A DNA stretch of 64,000 bases, from positions 8,249,501 to 8,313,500 of the forward strand of contig CM067529.1 of NCBI GenBank assembly GCA_034509925.1, in the 5' to 3' direction. The translations under genes and the position numbers were made by a program. Shown in pieces: positions 1-10,771 of the stretch. A model generated the notes under the pieces. It was not told where the DNA came from, did not search any database, and was given only the letters and a program-made list of their open reading frames with translations. The DNA is from Hirudinaria manillensis. Taxonomy: Eukaryota; Annelida; Clitellata; Hirudinida; Hirudinidae. The stretch's first letter is position 1. Each line of letters begins with the position of its first letter.

Positions 1-642
1 GTCGATACCGAAACAACTCCCGATTGGTTCGAGCTGCCTAAAAACGGGCGACTCTCGATTTTGGCAACAACGTCGTTCGATGTCGTGAAGGATATGTAAT
101 CGTGGGCCTGTTTCAGACTGTCCTGATTCAGCACGTCTAACTTGTCGATGAAGGTCCAGTAACAATAGTTGCCAGAACGTCTGTTCCTGAGCGAATGCGG
201 ATTCGAAGAAAAGGGAGAATAGAAATCGTGATCGTATCTCGAGGCGTGGGTCAGTGCGAAAGAGTGGTTGATGCGGTAGATGAAGATCAAGATGTCAACG
301 ACGGCGCAAAAGATCCAAGTCGACTGCACCAGAAACATCTTGTCAAAGCTTTCCATGATGTAGAGAAGGGATCTCGACAGCTGCCTCGTATTTATCGGTG
401 TCTCGAGGAAATCCTCGATAACAATTTTTTCGTAATTGTTCTGTACGATCTCATCATCAAATATCGTCTGCTTTGAGATACCGCGAATCTGGGATTTGGT
501 CTTTGGTTGGACAACGACAAACTTCAGCGAATTTAAACGTTCCAATCGTCCGCCAAATCTGGCTGAAATGTTTGGCTCTTTTTCATCAGAACTCATCCCT
601 TGAAGGTGACCGAAGACCAAACTAGGCCAAGTCTTGAAGAAT
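1..642 (-). CDS. Gene A, exon 11 (partial, runs off window): membrane-protein C-terminal region
   Basis: The minus strand is open from the acceptor at 642 to the window edge. The acceptor follows TTTAATCTCCAG and matches phase 2 left by the upstream exon, which ends in AACAG before GTAAGC at 713. The encoded segment begins RFFKTWPSLVFGHLQG. It carries a hydrophobic run of about 18 residues (STWIFCAVVDILIFIYRI) flanked by charged residues, read as a third membrane span, then a basic stretch (SLRNRRSGNYCYWTF). The intron is 71 bp, like others in this gene. The opposite-strand frame at 195-476 is a shadow. Function is not recognised. Coding status is well supported by phase continuity and protein-like composition. 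Confidence 0.8.
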
Positions 643-713
643 CTGGAGATTAAAGTATTGAGGGAATTAAGAATTAATTGCAGGCGTCAGGTGGTAGTGG
701 CACATTAGCTTAC

Positions 714-1893
714 CTGTTCTTCAGATTGGATAGCCAAGGTTTGATTGGGTCGAGATCCTCCAAGTGAATGAACTGATAAAAGCATAAATCTCGTGCGTAC
801 ACGTTGCTAGCAGAAGACGAACGAAGGAGTATTTTATTCAATCTGGTATCGCAGTTGAAAGTCGACGATAAATTGAAGAATTTACTGGCAGTCACAAACC
901 ATTCGTTCGTTGATAGTTTCCCGTGCAAAATGAACAAATAGTTGCGAGTGTTAGCTTCGAAAATGTCTGCAAAGCCACGCATTTGGAGTTTCGCGTGGCT
1001 TATTAGGCTCTCATTGAAATCGTGCAAACCATCATCCATCACTTTCCTGGCGTAGGCAGAAAGAAGAGTCAGTCTCTCAACACTTCCACGCAAGAGTTGT
1101 TTCACGTGAATGATTTCGCCGACTGCTTTCCTCAGCGGTGTCGTTGCAGACCTGCTACAAGCCAACATCTTCTCGTACAACCTCACTTCGTCCTCGATAT
1201 TTTCCTCGCTGGTTTTGATTAATTTGTCGAAAAATATTTTAAATCTCGCCTCCTCTTCCTTAACGCTGGCGTTTAATTGCTTGGCATCGTACAAAAGGAG
1301 AAAATGCAAGGTTAAAAAGAAAGCGGTGAAATTGAATAGAACTCCATAAAGAGTCTTCAAGAGCAGGAATTCTGCAAATCCCGGACTGGCTTTGCACGGA
1401 GGATGGATGGAATAGTTTGATGGACGACACGCATGGCAGGTTGTCATCTTGAGAGAGTGTTTCTTGTGTTGAGCCGAGTATTTCTCCTTGAAACGTCTCC
1501 TCTCCAAAGTGATGACGTAACAGAGAAAACTCGAAGTCGTGAGCAAGGCGCCTGTCAAGAGAACCAGCCAAATGAGCAGGTGAGAATAATCGAGGTCTTC
1601 CACGACGTCTTCGACATCGAACTGAGTCGTCGAATTGACGTCTGCCGAGGACTTTTCGCCTTCGACGTGAGTCAAGAAAAAGACAAAATTCTTGTTGGAG
1701 TCTTTCACTTCGAGGTGGAACGAGGTGATGGATCGTTTTTGAATTGATTCCCAGTGGCGGAGTGGAATTTTAAAAGTGACGTTGAACTTCGGAGGACACA
1801 ACACCAACACGTCCAACTTGGCAACGGTCGGCAAAATTAAACTCGCTTCGTTAAGTTCCGTCTCGAAAAATGCAGGACACGACGAGGCTCTTC
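714..1893 (-). CDS. Gene A, exon 10: two transmembrane segments and a long loop
   Basis: This is the largest exon (1180 bp, phase 1 in, phase 2 out). The acceptor TTTTCTGAGCAG precedes GAAGAGCC at 1893 and the donor is CAG/GTAAGC at 713. The product starts with an extracellular-looking segment with Cys and N-glycosylation sequons (for example NVTF, NSTT). An acidic stretch follows, then a strong membrane span (LLIWLVLLTGALLTTSSFLC), a basic segment with CHAC and a second span (LYGVLFNFTAFFLTLHFLLL). A charged, largely helical loop of about 180 residues comes last. An in-frame TTG at 1834 is not the start, because the frame continues through the splice site. The family is not recognised; a receptor-like or adhesion-like surface protein is an inference from topology only. 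Confidence 0.85.
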
Positions 1894-2927
1894 CTGCTCA
1901 GAAAACATTCCATTCGTGAAAAGATCTTTCAATATTTTAATAGGTTAATTTAAAGTCACTTAATTATTGTTATTATTAACAACAAACGTTGATTAATTTT
2001 ACTAGTTTAATTAACAATGCAAATGTTCACCGCCGAGAGCAACGGTCCAGTGATGTTCTTCCTTTTCGATCGAAGCCGTGAGACTCTCGCGAAGGAGATA
2101 TCCGGGAAACTCGCGGGAATAATAAGAGAGAATTGATGAATTTGCTGGGAAGGTTTTGGAAAGCAAAAGAAAATTATTTTAAAGTGGCAATAACTTATTC
2201 GAGTTAATAAGATCTCGAGGAACGTTCAACGTGTTTCAATTCTTTGTTCGCATTTTCCAACGAGAAACCGTTCTTAACGAGTTGTGGCTATCGAGATTTA
2301 CAGAAGCTCTCCAATCCGATGGAATGCTCTTCACCATCGCCACCGTAATCCCATCATCATCATCATCATCATCCTCCTCGTTGTCGTCGTCGTCGTCATC
2401 ATTATCAAGGGCATCGTCAAAGTCACGATCATCATTATTTAATTATCGTCCAGTCATCGGCACATCGTCATCGAATGACGTGTTCCAGCATCCATACGTG
2501 GTTCTATGTTGTTGTTTCTTTTCTATCATAAATGGCTCTCTTTTCATGGCAAGGCACTCCCTCAGATTGAACGAATGAAACCTGCTTCCTGACAACCGAT
2601 TCATCATCAACTTCACTTGTTCTCAGTGCACAAATTTGGCGCTCAAATTTGCAAATTTACGATGATGTTCGACATTTGCGATGAATAAATTATTAATCAT
2701 TTGTAATTATTATAAATATTACGATAAATATTCTCATAAATGTTATTTTTAATACTACTAAATCATTTTTAATAAACTTTCAAAAGTCTAAAATTAAAAA
2801 AAATTTCTATTATTATGATGAGCGAATGCAATTCTTAACGAAAAACTAGAGCAGTCGTGCAATCGGTTTCAGATAAGAACACGAAGTCACGATGATAACA
2901 TCAACTCGAAATCTTCGAAATACTCAC
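1894..2927 (-). other. Gene A intron 9 (about 1.0 kb)
   Basis: GT-AG intron between exons 9 and 10. It contains a CAT/CGT triplet tract (about 2350-2425), which creates a serine-rich shadow ORF on the plus strand, and AT-rich spacer. No other gene is seen inside. Confidence 0.65.
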
Positions 2928-3228
2928 CAGGAACAATGAATCTGAAGAAGGGTGGACTGTTCGAATGTTTGATGTGATATGAAAAGTGCGCTCCAACGTT
3001 TTGCAGAAGTACGTTGACTCTTGAAAAGGAAGATTCGTTGAGCGAAAACATGTCCGAGAGGTCGTGGTAGATTCTCGGAACGGAGGATAGGGAAGCCATT
3101 TTGTCGATGTCCTTGGAACAATTCGAAGACGATTCCTTATTCCACGTCGAGGTGCTGTAGAGGAATGGTTTTCCAGGAAGCATGGAAGTGCTCCACACGT
3201 TCGACTTAATGTACCTGACCGGGTATTC
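2928..3228 (-). CDS. Gene A, exon 9: ectodomain segment
   Basis: This 301-bp exon is phase 0 in and phase 1 out. The acceptor is TTTTTATGTCGCAG before GAATACCC at 3228 and the donor is CCTG/GTGAGT at 2927. It encodes EYPVRYIKSNVWSTSMLPGK and onward, rich in Ser, aromatic residues and N-linked sequons (NESS, NCSK), fitting a secreted or extracellular fold. The 67-bp intron to exon 8 (3229-3295) is typical of this gene. The intron to exon 10 is about 1 kb (1894-2927) and contains a CAT/CGT triplet tract. No known domain was recognised. Confidence 0.82.
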
Positions 3229-3295
3229 CTGCGACATAAAAAGCATTGAAATGACTCAGAACCTCACAGAGTATCGATGGAAAGGTCATGATTAC

Positions 3296-3633
3296 CGGAA
3301 CATTCGTAAAGCTGATAGAAGCGGGGTAAACGACAAACTCGACTCTCTTCTGATGAGTCGCTCTTCCTGCCAACATCAACTCTTCTGCCATGTCCAATTC
3401 GGAGCTGTGCTCGATGGTCAGGAAATCAACTTGAAATTTTCCTTTCACGTTGAATTGAAAGTCTTTGCTTGGAATTCTTTTGACGATCCTCTTTGTTTGG
3501 AAGTTCATCGATGGAATTTGAACGAAAACAAAGAGTTCGTACAGAATGGGCTGATGGTCGTGCACCAAGTGACACCTAAATTCATTCTCGAGACTTCTGT
3601 AAACGGGTTCGATTGTGTAGCGATACGTTGGAC
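3296..3633 (-). CDS. Gene A, exon 8: ectodomain, beta-rich segment
   Basis: This 338-bp exon is phase 1 in and phase 0 out. The acceptor is CTCAATCCAAAG before GTCCAACG at 3633 and the donor is CCG/GTAATC at 3295. It encodes PTYRYTIEPVYRSLENEF and onward, with alternating hydrophobic and polar residues (for example KGKFQVDFLTIEH and KRVEFVVYPASISF) that suggest beta strands of an immunoglobulin-like or similar sandwich. An alternative donor in the same ORF (CTCT/GTGAGG) would give an immediate stop after joining and is rejected. The plus-strand frame at 3182-3664 is treated as a shadow. Confidence 0.82.
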
Positions 3634-3705
3634 CTTTGGATTGAGAGAAATAAAAAGTATTTAACGACTTTCAAGACGTTCAAACGTTTTAATTTCAGGA
3701 GAAAC

Positions 3706-3810
3706 CTGTCGCACAAGATGATGTGAGGTGGGAGCAGGTACTCGAATAATAAAGCTTGCAATCTGCAGACGACAAACACTCTGACCTGCAGCATTGTTTT
3801 TCAACTTCGT
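3706..3810 (-). CDS. Gene A, exon 7: short cysteine-rich exon
   Basis: This 105-bp exon is phase 1 in and phase 1 out. It follows a classic acceptor (CAATTTTTTCAG before ACGAAG at 3810) and ends GCGACAG/GTTTCTCC at 3705. The frame set by exon 8 gives EVEKQCCRSECLSSADCKLY and then further Cys and Ser residues: eight cysteines in about 35 residues. This strongly suggests a disulfide-bonded extracellular module. A different frame gives an ORF starting Met-Leu-Gln at 3794, but it fails to join exon 8 in frame. The 72-bp intron to exon 8 fits the pattern. Confidence 0.75.
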
Positions 3811-4161
3811 CTGAAAAATTGATTTCACTGTTTTTCAATTTAAATTTAAATTGTTTCGAATTGATTTAAATTTAAGAAAGTATTTTAACAACGTCCGTGA
3901 TGTTCCTACGAAATGAATGCACATTTTTTTTTTACTTCTGAAATGAATTTTAATCACCTCCAATAAGATCTGGTCTCGGATTGATCAGTTCAAAGTTTTG
4001 TTAACAATACAAATCACCTAAATGCAACTCTTAGCATTATTGTTTAACATAAAGGGGTAGATTTTTTAATTTTTTTTTGCTAAAACGGCAAAAAATATTT
4101 CTAGGAAGGAAAAAAAAAGCCTCAATAGAAATAGTTTCCAGAGCAGGAAAATGTATAAAAC

Positions 4162-4374
4162 ACTCGAGTTTGCATCCAATTTGCTGGATGTACGTCGTGT
4201 CAATTAGGTTTCGCTGAGTGAGTTCAAGCACCCTACGGTGAGTTCCAAGAGAAGAAATATCCAGAAGTTCTGCCTTTATTGGGAAATCGCTGCTCGAATG
4301 GCAGGCAATTTGATGGACAGAAAGGACAAGGGACGGAATAAAGCATGGTCTTCCAAGAGCACTCGGGGCGTGGA
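4162..4374 (-). CDS. Gene A, exon 6 (boundaries approximate)
   Basis: A continuous minus-strand frame encodes HAPSALGRPCFIPSLVLSVH and onward, with Cys residues at protein-like spacing and no stops to about 4045. The acceptor ATTAAGAG before TCCAC at 4374 fits the phase 1 left by exon 5 but has a poor pyrimidine tract. The 3' end is uncertain: donors in the needed phase 1 occur at CACC/GTAGGG (about 4233), GAGT/GTTTTA (4161, chosen) and GCC/GTTTTA (about 4091). The coding assignment is moderate and the exact ends are weak. cDNA would settle this. Confidence 0.55.
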
Positions 4375-4430
4375 CTCTTAATATTCAGATCTGCTTTTAT
4401 TTATTCTACGTGTGTTTGTGTGTGTATGTA

Positions 4431-4615
4431 TGTATTGGTCGTGTTTTGTAAGTGTGCTGTACGTGAACTTGTATTGGCCGTGTATTGAACATTTATTGTA
4501 AGTTTATTGCACTGGTGTGGTACGTATATGGTACTTGTATGGTACGTGTATGGTACTTGTATGGTACGTGTATTGAATGTGTATTGAACGTGTATGGCAC
4601 GTACATTGGACGTGT
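4431..4615 (+). repeat. 10-11 bp minisatellite (GTATGGTACxT-like)
   Basis: Degenerate tandem units alternate GTATGGTACGT and GTATGGTACTT, with related GTATTGAAC and GTATTGGCC forms. It lies in the intron between gene A exons 5 and 6. The minus-strand ORF across it (Thr/Tyr/His repeats) is a by-product of the repeat. Confidence 0.8.
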
Positions 4616-4930
4616 TTCCGATCAAAGTCTCGAGAAAACTTAGGATTAAGAGGACCTTGGAATGCGACAAAGCAGTAACAACGTTAGCAAGGAAAGCATT
4701 ACGGACTTGTCCTGATTAATGACGACTCGACTGAAAACGATGCTCCTGTCTTTGATTAACGAGCTTTGCTTGCGTTTGTTCGGGATAAGTTCGAATGAGA
4801 ATTGTCAGAAAACCATGGCCATCATTTTTCTTTTAGCGTTCCTAATGCGTTCGATCAATGGCATGGAGATGGTTTTAGAGGGATTCATCGATTCTGCCAG
4901 TGCAGTATGGGTTTCGTGTTCTTTTTCAGT

Positions 4931-5006
4931 TCGTCGGATTCAGTAGAATTCACTGAAATTCAATGAAATTCGGAGGAATTCACTGAAATTCAGTGGAATT
5001 CAGTTT
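4931..5006 (+). repeat. 10-11 bp repeat (AATTCACTGA-like)
   Basis: About seven imperfect copies of a unit like GAATTCACTGAAATTCA stand in tandem within the gene A intron between exons 5 and 6. Confidence 0.7.
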
Positions 5007-5621
5007 GTGTTCAGTCGAAAGAGCAGAGATTTGATGGCAGGGAGTCGTTTCGAATTCAGCTCGAGGTTCGTTTGAAGTTCTTGTCAGGACTCGTGATGAG
5101 ACGCTCAGTTGAATTTGCATTCATTCTCATCTTGCTTTGTCGAGCATAAAATTGCAGCCTCCGTTGTATCAAATCATCAAATGATTTCCAACGAAGCAGA
5201 TGTTCATCCTTAAAAGAAGTCATCACAATCCAAAAGAACTTAATTCGTTAAAGAAGAAGACGATAAGATCGAGAGCCATTAATTACAAGTGATCAGCTTT
5301 TGTGGATTTTGTGAGTAAGACTTTCTCAAACAAATAATTGCCAAAAGGGATTGGAAAAAATGTCAGATTATGATGAATTGCGTTCGAGTTGGATTCGAAT
5401 TGATCTCAATAACTGCAATTTAAGAACTCCAAGACCGATAATTCAATTTGAGAAACTAATTTAAAAGTTCAATATTGTTGCGGCTCTTATTATTTCATAT
5501 TCCATTTTCTAATTTTAAACAGAATATTAGTAAAATAATAAAATTAGTTTACAGGAATTTTTAAATAATCACGCATATCTTATAACAAATTGATTAGTCC
5601 ATGAATATTCATTGGGCTTAC

Positions 5622-5814
5622 CTAGTGCTGCCTTACATCGTGGAGACTCCATGCAGAAAGTGCATTTCTTATGCGCCAATAAACACTTTTTGGCGAAATG
5701 TCCAAAAGGCAAGTCAGGGCCGCTTCTGAGTTTGAAAACGTGGGACAAGAGTTGAGTTTCGGCAACACACGCGACACTGTTTGGATGTTGTTGCTGGTGT
5801 ACCAAGTGGGACTG
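5622..5814 (-). CDS. Gene A, exon 5: cysteine/histidine-rich segment
   Basis: This 193-bp exon is phase 0 in and phase 1 out. It lies between the acceptor ATATTCAACAG (at 5814, or three bases later at the adjacent CAG) and a strong donor CTAG/GTAAGC at 5621. The product QSHLVHQQQHPNSVACVAET continues with KKCLLAHKKCTFCMESPRC. This CxxC-like spacing suggests either a disulfide-rich or a metal-binding fold; the extracellular context favours disulfides. The tandem CAG acceptor could give variants differing by one Gln. Confidence 0.75.
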
Positions 5815-6084
5815 CTGTTGAATATTGTCGTTTTTGTTGTTGTAAGAGAAAGTAAAACTTGTGTTAAACTATCTATGTAAACAGATGATAATAAAATATT
5901 AAAATCGATCTTCTTTATTTCGTTTCATTTTTTAAGTTCTCTGCGTATCTTCATGATATGTGAAAATATCTGCAATCGTTTATAATCGATATTAGACTGA
6001 ATAAATAAATTAAATCCAAAAAAACTTTAATTTTAATGTGAATTAAATAGAATATTCATTTTGCAATAATTAAGAATTAATCAC

Positions 6085-6232
6085 CGAATCTGAACAAGGA
6101 GTATTCAAAGTCCTCTGGTGATGTCCACTGCTGCAAAAGTCGTTTTCAGGAGAACATTGAATTCTCTCGGTTCTCGTCGTTCTGTTTGAAGTGACGTCCA
6201 AGTTGAGGTTGTAGTAATCAGGTACAGGATAC
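6085..6232 (-). CDS. Gene A, exon 4: ectodomain segment with paired cysteines
   Basis: This 148-bp exon is phase 2 in and phase 0 out, with acceptor TTGAAATGCAG before GTATCC at 6232 and donor TCG/GTGATT at 6084. It encodes YPVPDYYNLNLDVTSNRTTR, then cysteines at short spacing (QCSPENDFCSSG, TPCSDS). The NRT sequon supports an extracellular location. The upstream intron holds a tandem minisatellite at about 6240-6535. Confidence 0.78.
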
Positions 6233-6239
6233 CTGCATT

Positions 6240-6535
6240 TCAATCATTGGTCAGGTATTGATAATGCATCTACATAAACAGGTATTGATTATGCATGTAA
6301 TGCATGTTATCATGCAATTCACCTACACAACGAGGTACCGATAAAGCAGTTAGTGTACAATGAGGTAGTGATGTATGGTGTAAGCAATGCACCTACATAA
6401 CAAGATATTGATAACACACGTGATGCACCTACACAACGAGGTATTGACGGAGTAAGTAATGCACCTACACAACGAGGTATTGACGAGGTAAGTAATGCAC
6501 CTACACAACGAGGTATTGATGCATCTGCATTTAAT
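6240..6535 (+). repeat. Minisatellite with ~35-bp units (CACCTACACAACGAGGTATTGA)
   Basis: Imperfect tandem copies share the core ACCTACACAACGAGGTATTG separated by AGTAATGC-like spacers. Units become more uniform toward the right end (6419-6520). The array lies next to the acceptor of gene A exon 4. Some units contain GAGGTAAGTAAT, identical to a donor consensus but on the plus strand. Confidence 0.8.
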
Positions 6536-6968
6536 GACCTCTGATGCTCCTCTCCATTCATCGATAAGTCGACATTAACATGATTAATAAAAGTTCTCTT
6601 CCTTTTTAATTCCTCCTTAAATCCAATGTTTCCATCGTTGGCCTCACGACTTCATTACTCGGACCAACAACTCTTAATGAATACTCAACGTGCGTGTTCT
6701 GTTCTTTATATTATGATTTAATCACTACTTAAGAGAAATTAACTTATAATTGTTAATAAGTTATTTTTATTTTTATATTTATAATATAATTAAGTATTGA
6801 TAAAATGTTCTTCGCAAACTAATGTCTGCGTTTGTGTCCGTGCGCGATAAATAAAGCAACAATTAAAAATATTATCTATATAATAATGATTTAAAATTTT
6901 AGAAATCAAAATCAACATAAAATAAAATAAAAAAGACCGAAATCACGAAACCAAAAGGAAGATCCAAC

Positions 6969-7293
6969 CTGCAAAACGTCTTCCTAACCGCCTGAAAGCT
7001 TTGATTTGCAACGAGGTCTGGATTTTGGCTCATGAATTTGTTGTCGCTGTTGTCCTCGTGGTCGACGTCTTTGTAAGCGGGCAACAAGTGAACATTGTGG
7101 ATGCCTATGTTGACCCTCAAACCGCTCTCTCGGTCCCAGTAAAAGTCCGATGCTTGGGTCGTGTCCGTCACGTAATAGGTCGTTTCCAAGTTCCTGATTT
7201 TCAGCAAGTCCTCGTGGAAGACGTTGGCGGACGTTTCGACGACGATGCCTGCTTCGGTCGACAAAACGCGTAGGGATACATTTCTATTTTTAA
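6969..7293 (-). CDS. Gene A, exon 3: ectodomain segment
   Basis: This 325-bp exon is phase 1 in and phase 2 out, with acceptor AATTTCTCGTCGAG before TTAAAAATAG at 7293 and donor TTGCAG/GTTGGA at 6968. It encodes a protein-like sequence including VVETSANVFHEDLLKIRNLE, YYVTDTTQASDFYWDRESG and AVRKTFC. The upstream acceptor was chosen because it alone gives the phase required by the 63-bp exon at 9978-10040. A TTG-initiated reading from 7264 is not needed. The family is not recognised. Confidence 0.75.
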
Positions 7294-7963
7294 CTCGACG
7301 AGAAATTATCGTTTCACGAAAATGCGTTAAAAATGCTTTCTATGTTTCATCGTCTTTGGTCATCTTTTCTATCTTTCTCCTTTTTATGCAAATATTGGAA
7401 TTCCCATTACGTGAAACTTGATACCAATTTCCGGTTTCGTTTATTTATTTATTTTTTTTTTATAACACAAAAGAGGTTAACGGAACTTCTGTTAAATAAT
7501 TGTTGGAAATTTATGAATTGGGTGGAAGCGGTTTCAACCAATCACATATTGTTTCATGTAACATCCTATAAATAAACGGGTTTATTTGTTTCTATGGTTA
7601 CGATAGGTAATTTTATTCATAATATTTATTTTGAATCAATAATCACATTAATAATGAAGACGAAAGTGTAATAGCCAGTATATTGTGTCATGAAAGTGAC
7701 TTCCCCGGTGCAATGTCATCCTTCTGATCATAAATCAGTCATTGATTGTTGCTGATCTACCTTCAACTTTCCAATGATTTGCACACATTTACGGTGTTAG
7801 GACAAGATGTTCGGATTGCGGATGAAATAAACAAAACAAAATAATACGCTCAATTAACTTTAATTAAATTAAATTAATTAACAATTAAAATTAATTCAAG
7901 AAACTCAAAACTTTAAATGTTTTTCTGGAAAACATGCATTCACTCAAACTACATTTTGTAGCA

Positions 7964-8085
7964 CGACAACAACAACATCAACAACAACAACATCTTCAAC
8001 AAACAACATCAACAACAACAACAACATCTTCAACAAACAACATCAACAACAACAACATCTTCAACAAACAACATCAACAACATGT
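7964..8085 (+). repeat. CAA-rich compound minisatellite
   Basis: Three copies of a unit built from CATCTTCAACAAACAACATC plus (CAA)n, lying in the intron between gene A exons 2 and 3. The Gln/Thr-rich plus-strand ORF here is low-complexity and not taken as a gene. Confidence 0.8.
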
Positions 8086-8295
8086 TGGAAGAAGCTTGTC
8101 AAGTTTGTTTGCTGTTATTTTATCGTCAACATTGACGATGCAGATGACATTTTGAGCAGATTGGAACATAAATATTATTTATTAATATTTTTTATTGAAA
8201 TGCCGCCCATAAAAAGAGCTCCGCTTAATGTTGCCAATCAATATGCAAATTTATGTACTGCCCCCTTCCTGGAATAAAACTTGTCAGTGGCCAGT

Positions 8296-8400
8296 ATAAT
8301 GATAATGACGACGCCGATGATGATGATGATGATGATGATGACGATAACGATGATGATGATGATGACGACGATAACGATGATGATAATGATGATGTTGATC
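8296..8400 (+). repeat. (GAT)n/(GAC)n triplet tract
   Basis: An imperfect GAT/GAC run in the gene A intron between exons 2 and 3 gives poly-Asp, poly-Ser and poly-His shadow ORFs. A locally GC-richer patch follows at about 8520-8680; no exon could be supported in it. Confidence 0.85.
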
Positions 8401-9977
8401 TTTTGACACTGGCATCTGAAGACATAAAGCCGCTATAGGACCAAATGGATATCCAGCTAAAGACACCGACGTACATCTTAAGTTCACTCATCCGTGACCG
8501 TTCGCAGAACATTGAAGCATCATCCCCTCATGGGTGATTTGGGTTCTCTTCCCCCACCCTGTCCAAGATGGCGATGGAGGGGAGGTTTTTATGGGGCCTC
8601 TGACGGTTATTACGGTCGGGTGTGCCATGATGGAGCGCGAGACTCGGACGCTTAGACCGGTCGAGCACATGTTAGACGCTCTGACGAAATGAATTCATTT
8701 TCTAGAAGCATGTTTGTTCATTTCGATCGTCTCGCTGAATGGCAAGAATTCATTTTGCTTTTTCATCGATTCTTCAGAAGATTTAATTAGACAAAATCGT
8801 TCGAAGCAGATGAGATCCGAGAGATAGAGAGAGAGAGAGAGAGAGAATTGGAAAAGATGAACAGGCAGGGTGCGTTCTTTTTTTCCTCCCGGAAGAAAAA
8901 AAATATACATATATATATGTATGTATGTATATTCGCGTTCAAGTCAAACTTTGAAAGTTGAACGAAACATTCGCCAAACATTGAAAAGTAACGACGTTCA
9001 TTGACAGACGATAATTCCTCATTAGGTCCCGGTTTCAGTTGAATTTTTCAAGAATAATCTGCTTAAATGAGATTGATTATCTTTCTGATGAAATCAAACA
9101 ACGCTCTTTGAATTTCCTTCTGGACGCATCATCGGTTATTCAAAGAAAACAAATACAAATTAAATACAAAGAAAAATACAAAAATGAAATACAAATACCC
9201 ATTAAATACCGTTTAACCTTCAATAAGTACTATTTTATTGAAGCTTTTCGATCGTTAAGTGGACATAAACATTTTTCCAAGAAAATAAAAATAAATAAAT
9301 AATTATTAATAAATAAATTAGCGACATAATAAAAATAATTAAATTCAGAATAAATATATTAAAGTTAAAATCCGAAATAAATTAATCCGACTAAAATCCT
9401 GTCAAGAATTGCTAAGAAGTGAAAGTCTTTTATAAGGAGATAATTTTTGTAAGTCATCTTTACGTTCAGAGATACGATGACCCCATTTCTGATTGGTCAG
9501 CAGCACTTGCCAATGCAAATCATTATAACTGCTATTTGCTCGTTCAAATGGAGATTATTTATTATGTTTACAAAATTAAACATTAAATATTTATTGTAAT
9601 AAAGCATTTGTTGTTTTAAGGAGTATTAATTTGTTGTAATAAAAAGTTAAATTCGTTTAATAAGGCATTAATTTGTTTTAATAAAACGATAAATTGTTTT
9701 AATCAGTGTTAATTTATAATTTATTTATTTATTTTTGTTGTTTTAAATTTAAATAGACAAATGGTGTATTTATTTTTAAATAATTTTTTTAAATTAATTT
9801 ATTTTATTTTTATATATTATTATATATATTTTATATATTATATATTTTATAATTTTAAATTAATAAAGCACTAATTCTGTTCAATAAACATTAAGAATTA
9901 ATTTTATTAGCAAAAATTAATTTCTGTTTATAAAAATCATTTCCTAAAATCTGTCGAAAGCACCCATTGGAAAATAC

Positions 9978-10040
9978 CTTCGTCGTCGTCTTCCTCTTCA
10001 CTGGTTTCTGTTTTTGTGGCCTCGTAAAATGCAGGATCGG
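9978..10040 (-). CDS. Gene A, exon 2: small acidic exon
   Basis: This 63-bp exon is phase 1 in and phase 1 out, flanked by TTCTTTTCAG (acceptor) and GAAG/GTATTT (donor). It encodes DPAFYEATKTETSEEEDDDE, a strongly acidic stretch typical of a flexible linker. Phase agrees with exons 1 and 3 on both sides. The intron to exon 3 is about 2.7 kb and full of triplet repeats. Good splice sites support it, but it is short. Confidence 0.6.
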
Positions 10041-10427
10041 CTGAAAAGAATTGAATGATTTCAAATTTACAACACTCTGAACGGCACTAAATAACAAAAT
10101 AAATAAATAAATAAATAATAATAATAAATAGTAATAAATAATATTCATTAAAAAATATTTCCATCAAAATCATAGATTAAAATTTAAATTGATAAAATAA
10201 ATAAATAAATTTAAAAACAAACTACTTTAAAATAATAAAAATAAAGACACCATTTTGTCTATTTAAATTTAAAATAACAAAAATAAATAAATAAATAAAT
10301 TATTTTTCTCCTGAAAACTGGATGCGCTTCCTGGACAATTACTCTCCCCTCTCGAACTTGAACAGCGTCCAATTGGTTGACGTGCGTTGAATTATTGAAC
10401 AGTTGGAATGTTTTTTCAGAGACTTAC

Positions 10428-10487
10428 GTTTCAAATCATCGCTCAATTGTATTTTGTTCGATTTGACAGAATTTAATGGAATTATTC
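10428..10487 (-). CDS. Gene A, tentative upstream exon
   Basis: A 60-bp candidate exon ends at a consensus donor (AAAC/GTAAGT, 10427) and follows AG at 10488-10489. It encodes IIPLNSVKSNKIQLSDDLK, phase 1 in and out, and joins exon 2 in frame. An ATG lies a few codons upstream in the same frame (about 10500), so this could instead be an exon opening with MSFQG. No signal peptide was found, so earlier exons probably lie to the right. Confidence 0.4.
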
Positions 10488-10544
10488 CTTGAAAGCTCAT
10501 GAAATATTTTCGTTCATCGGAACTGAAACTAATGACTGGATGTC

Positions 10545-10720
10545 TTCGTGATGATGATGATGATGATAATGATTATCTTGATGATGATAATGATGATGAT
10601 GATGACAACGACTATGATAATGACGAAGACGATGATGATGATGACGATGCCGTGAGAATCGTAATGACGATTGCGATAAGCGTTGCATATTTCACAAGTC
10701 TTGAGAGAATGCTGAGGGTG

Positions 10721-10771
<51 letters not shown>

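Noticed and set aside
195..476. 93-aa plus-strand ORF
   Set aside because: It is antisense to gene A exon 11, whose splice phase and composition are better supported.
3182..3664. 160-aa plus-strand ORF
   Set aside because: It overlaps gene A exons 8 and 9 on the opposite strand and crosses their splice sites; judged a shadow.
3582..3794. Minus-strand ORF starting Met-Leu-Gln with a hydrophobic beginning, resembling a signal peptide
   Set aside because: This frame cannot be joined to exon 8 without a stop. The alternative frame gives a Cys-rich exon with consistent phase.
8488..8670. GC-richer minus-strand 60-aa ORF
   Set aside because: No splice sites in a phase compatible with gene A and no motif; it may be a regulatory or old repeat patch.
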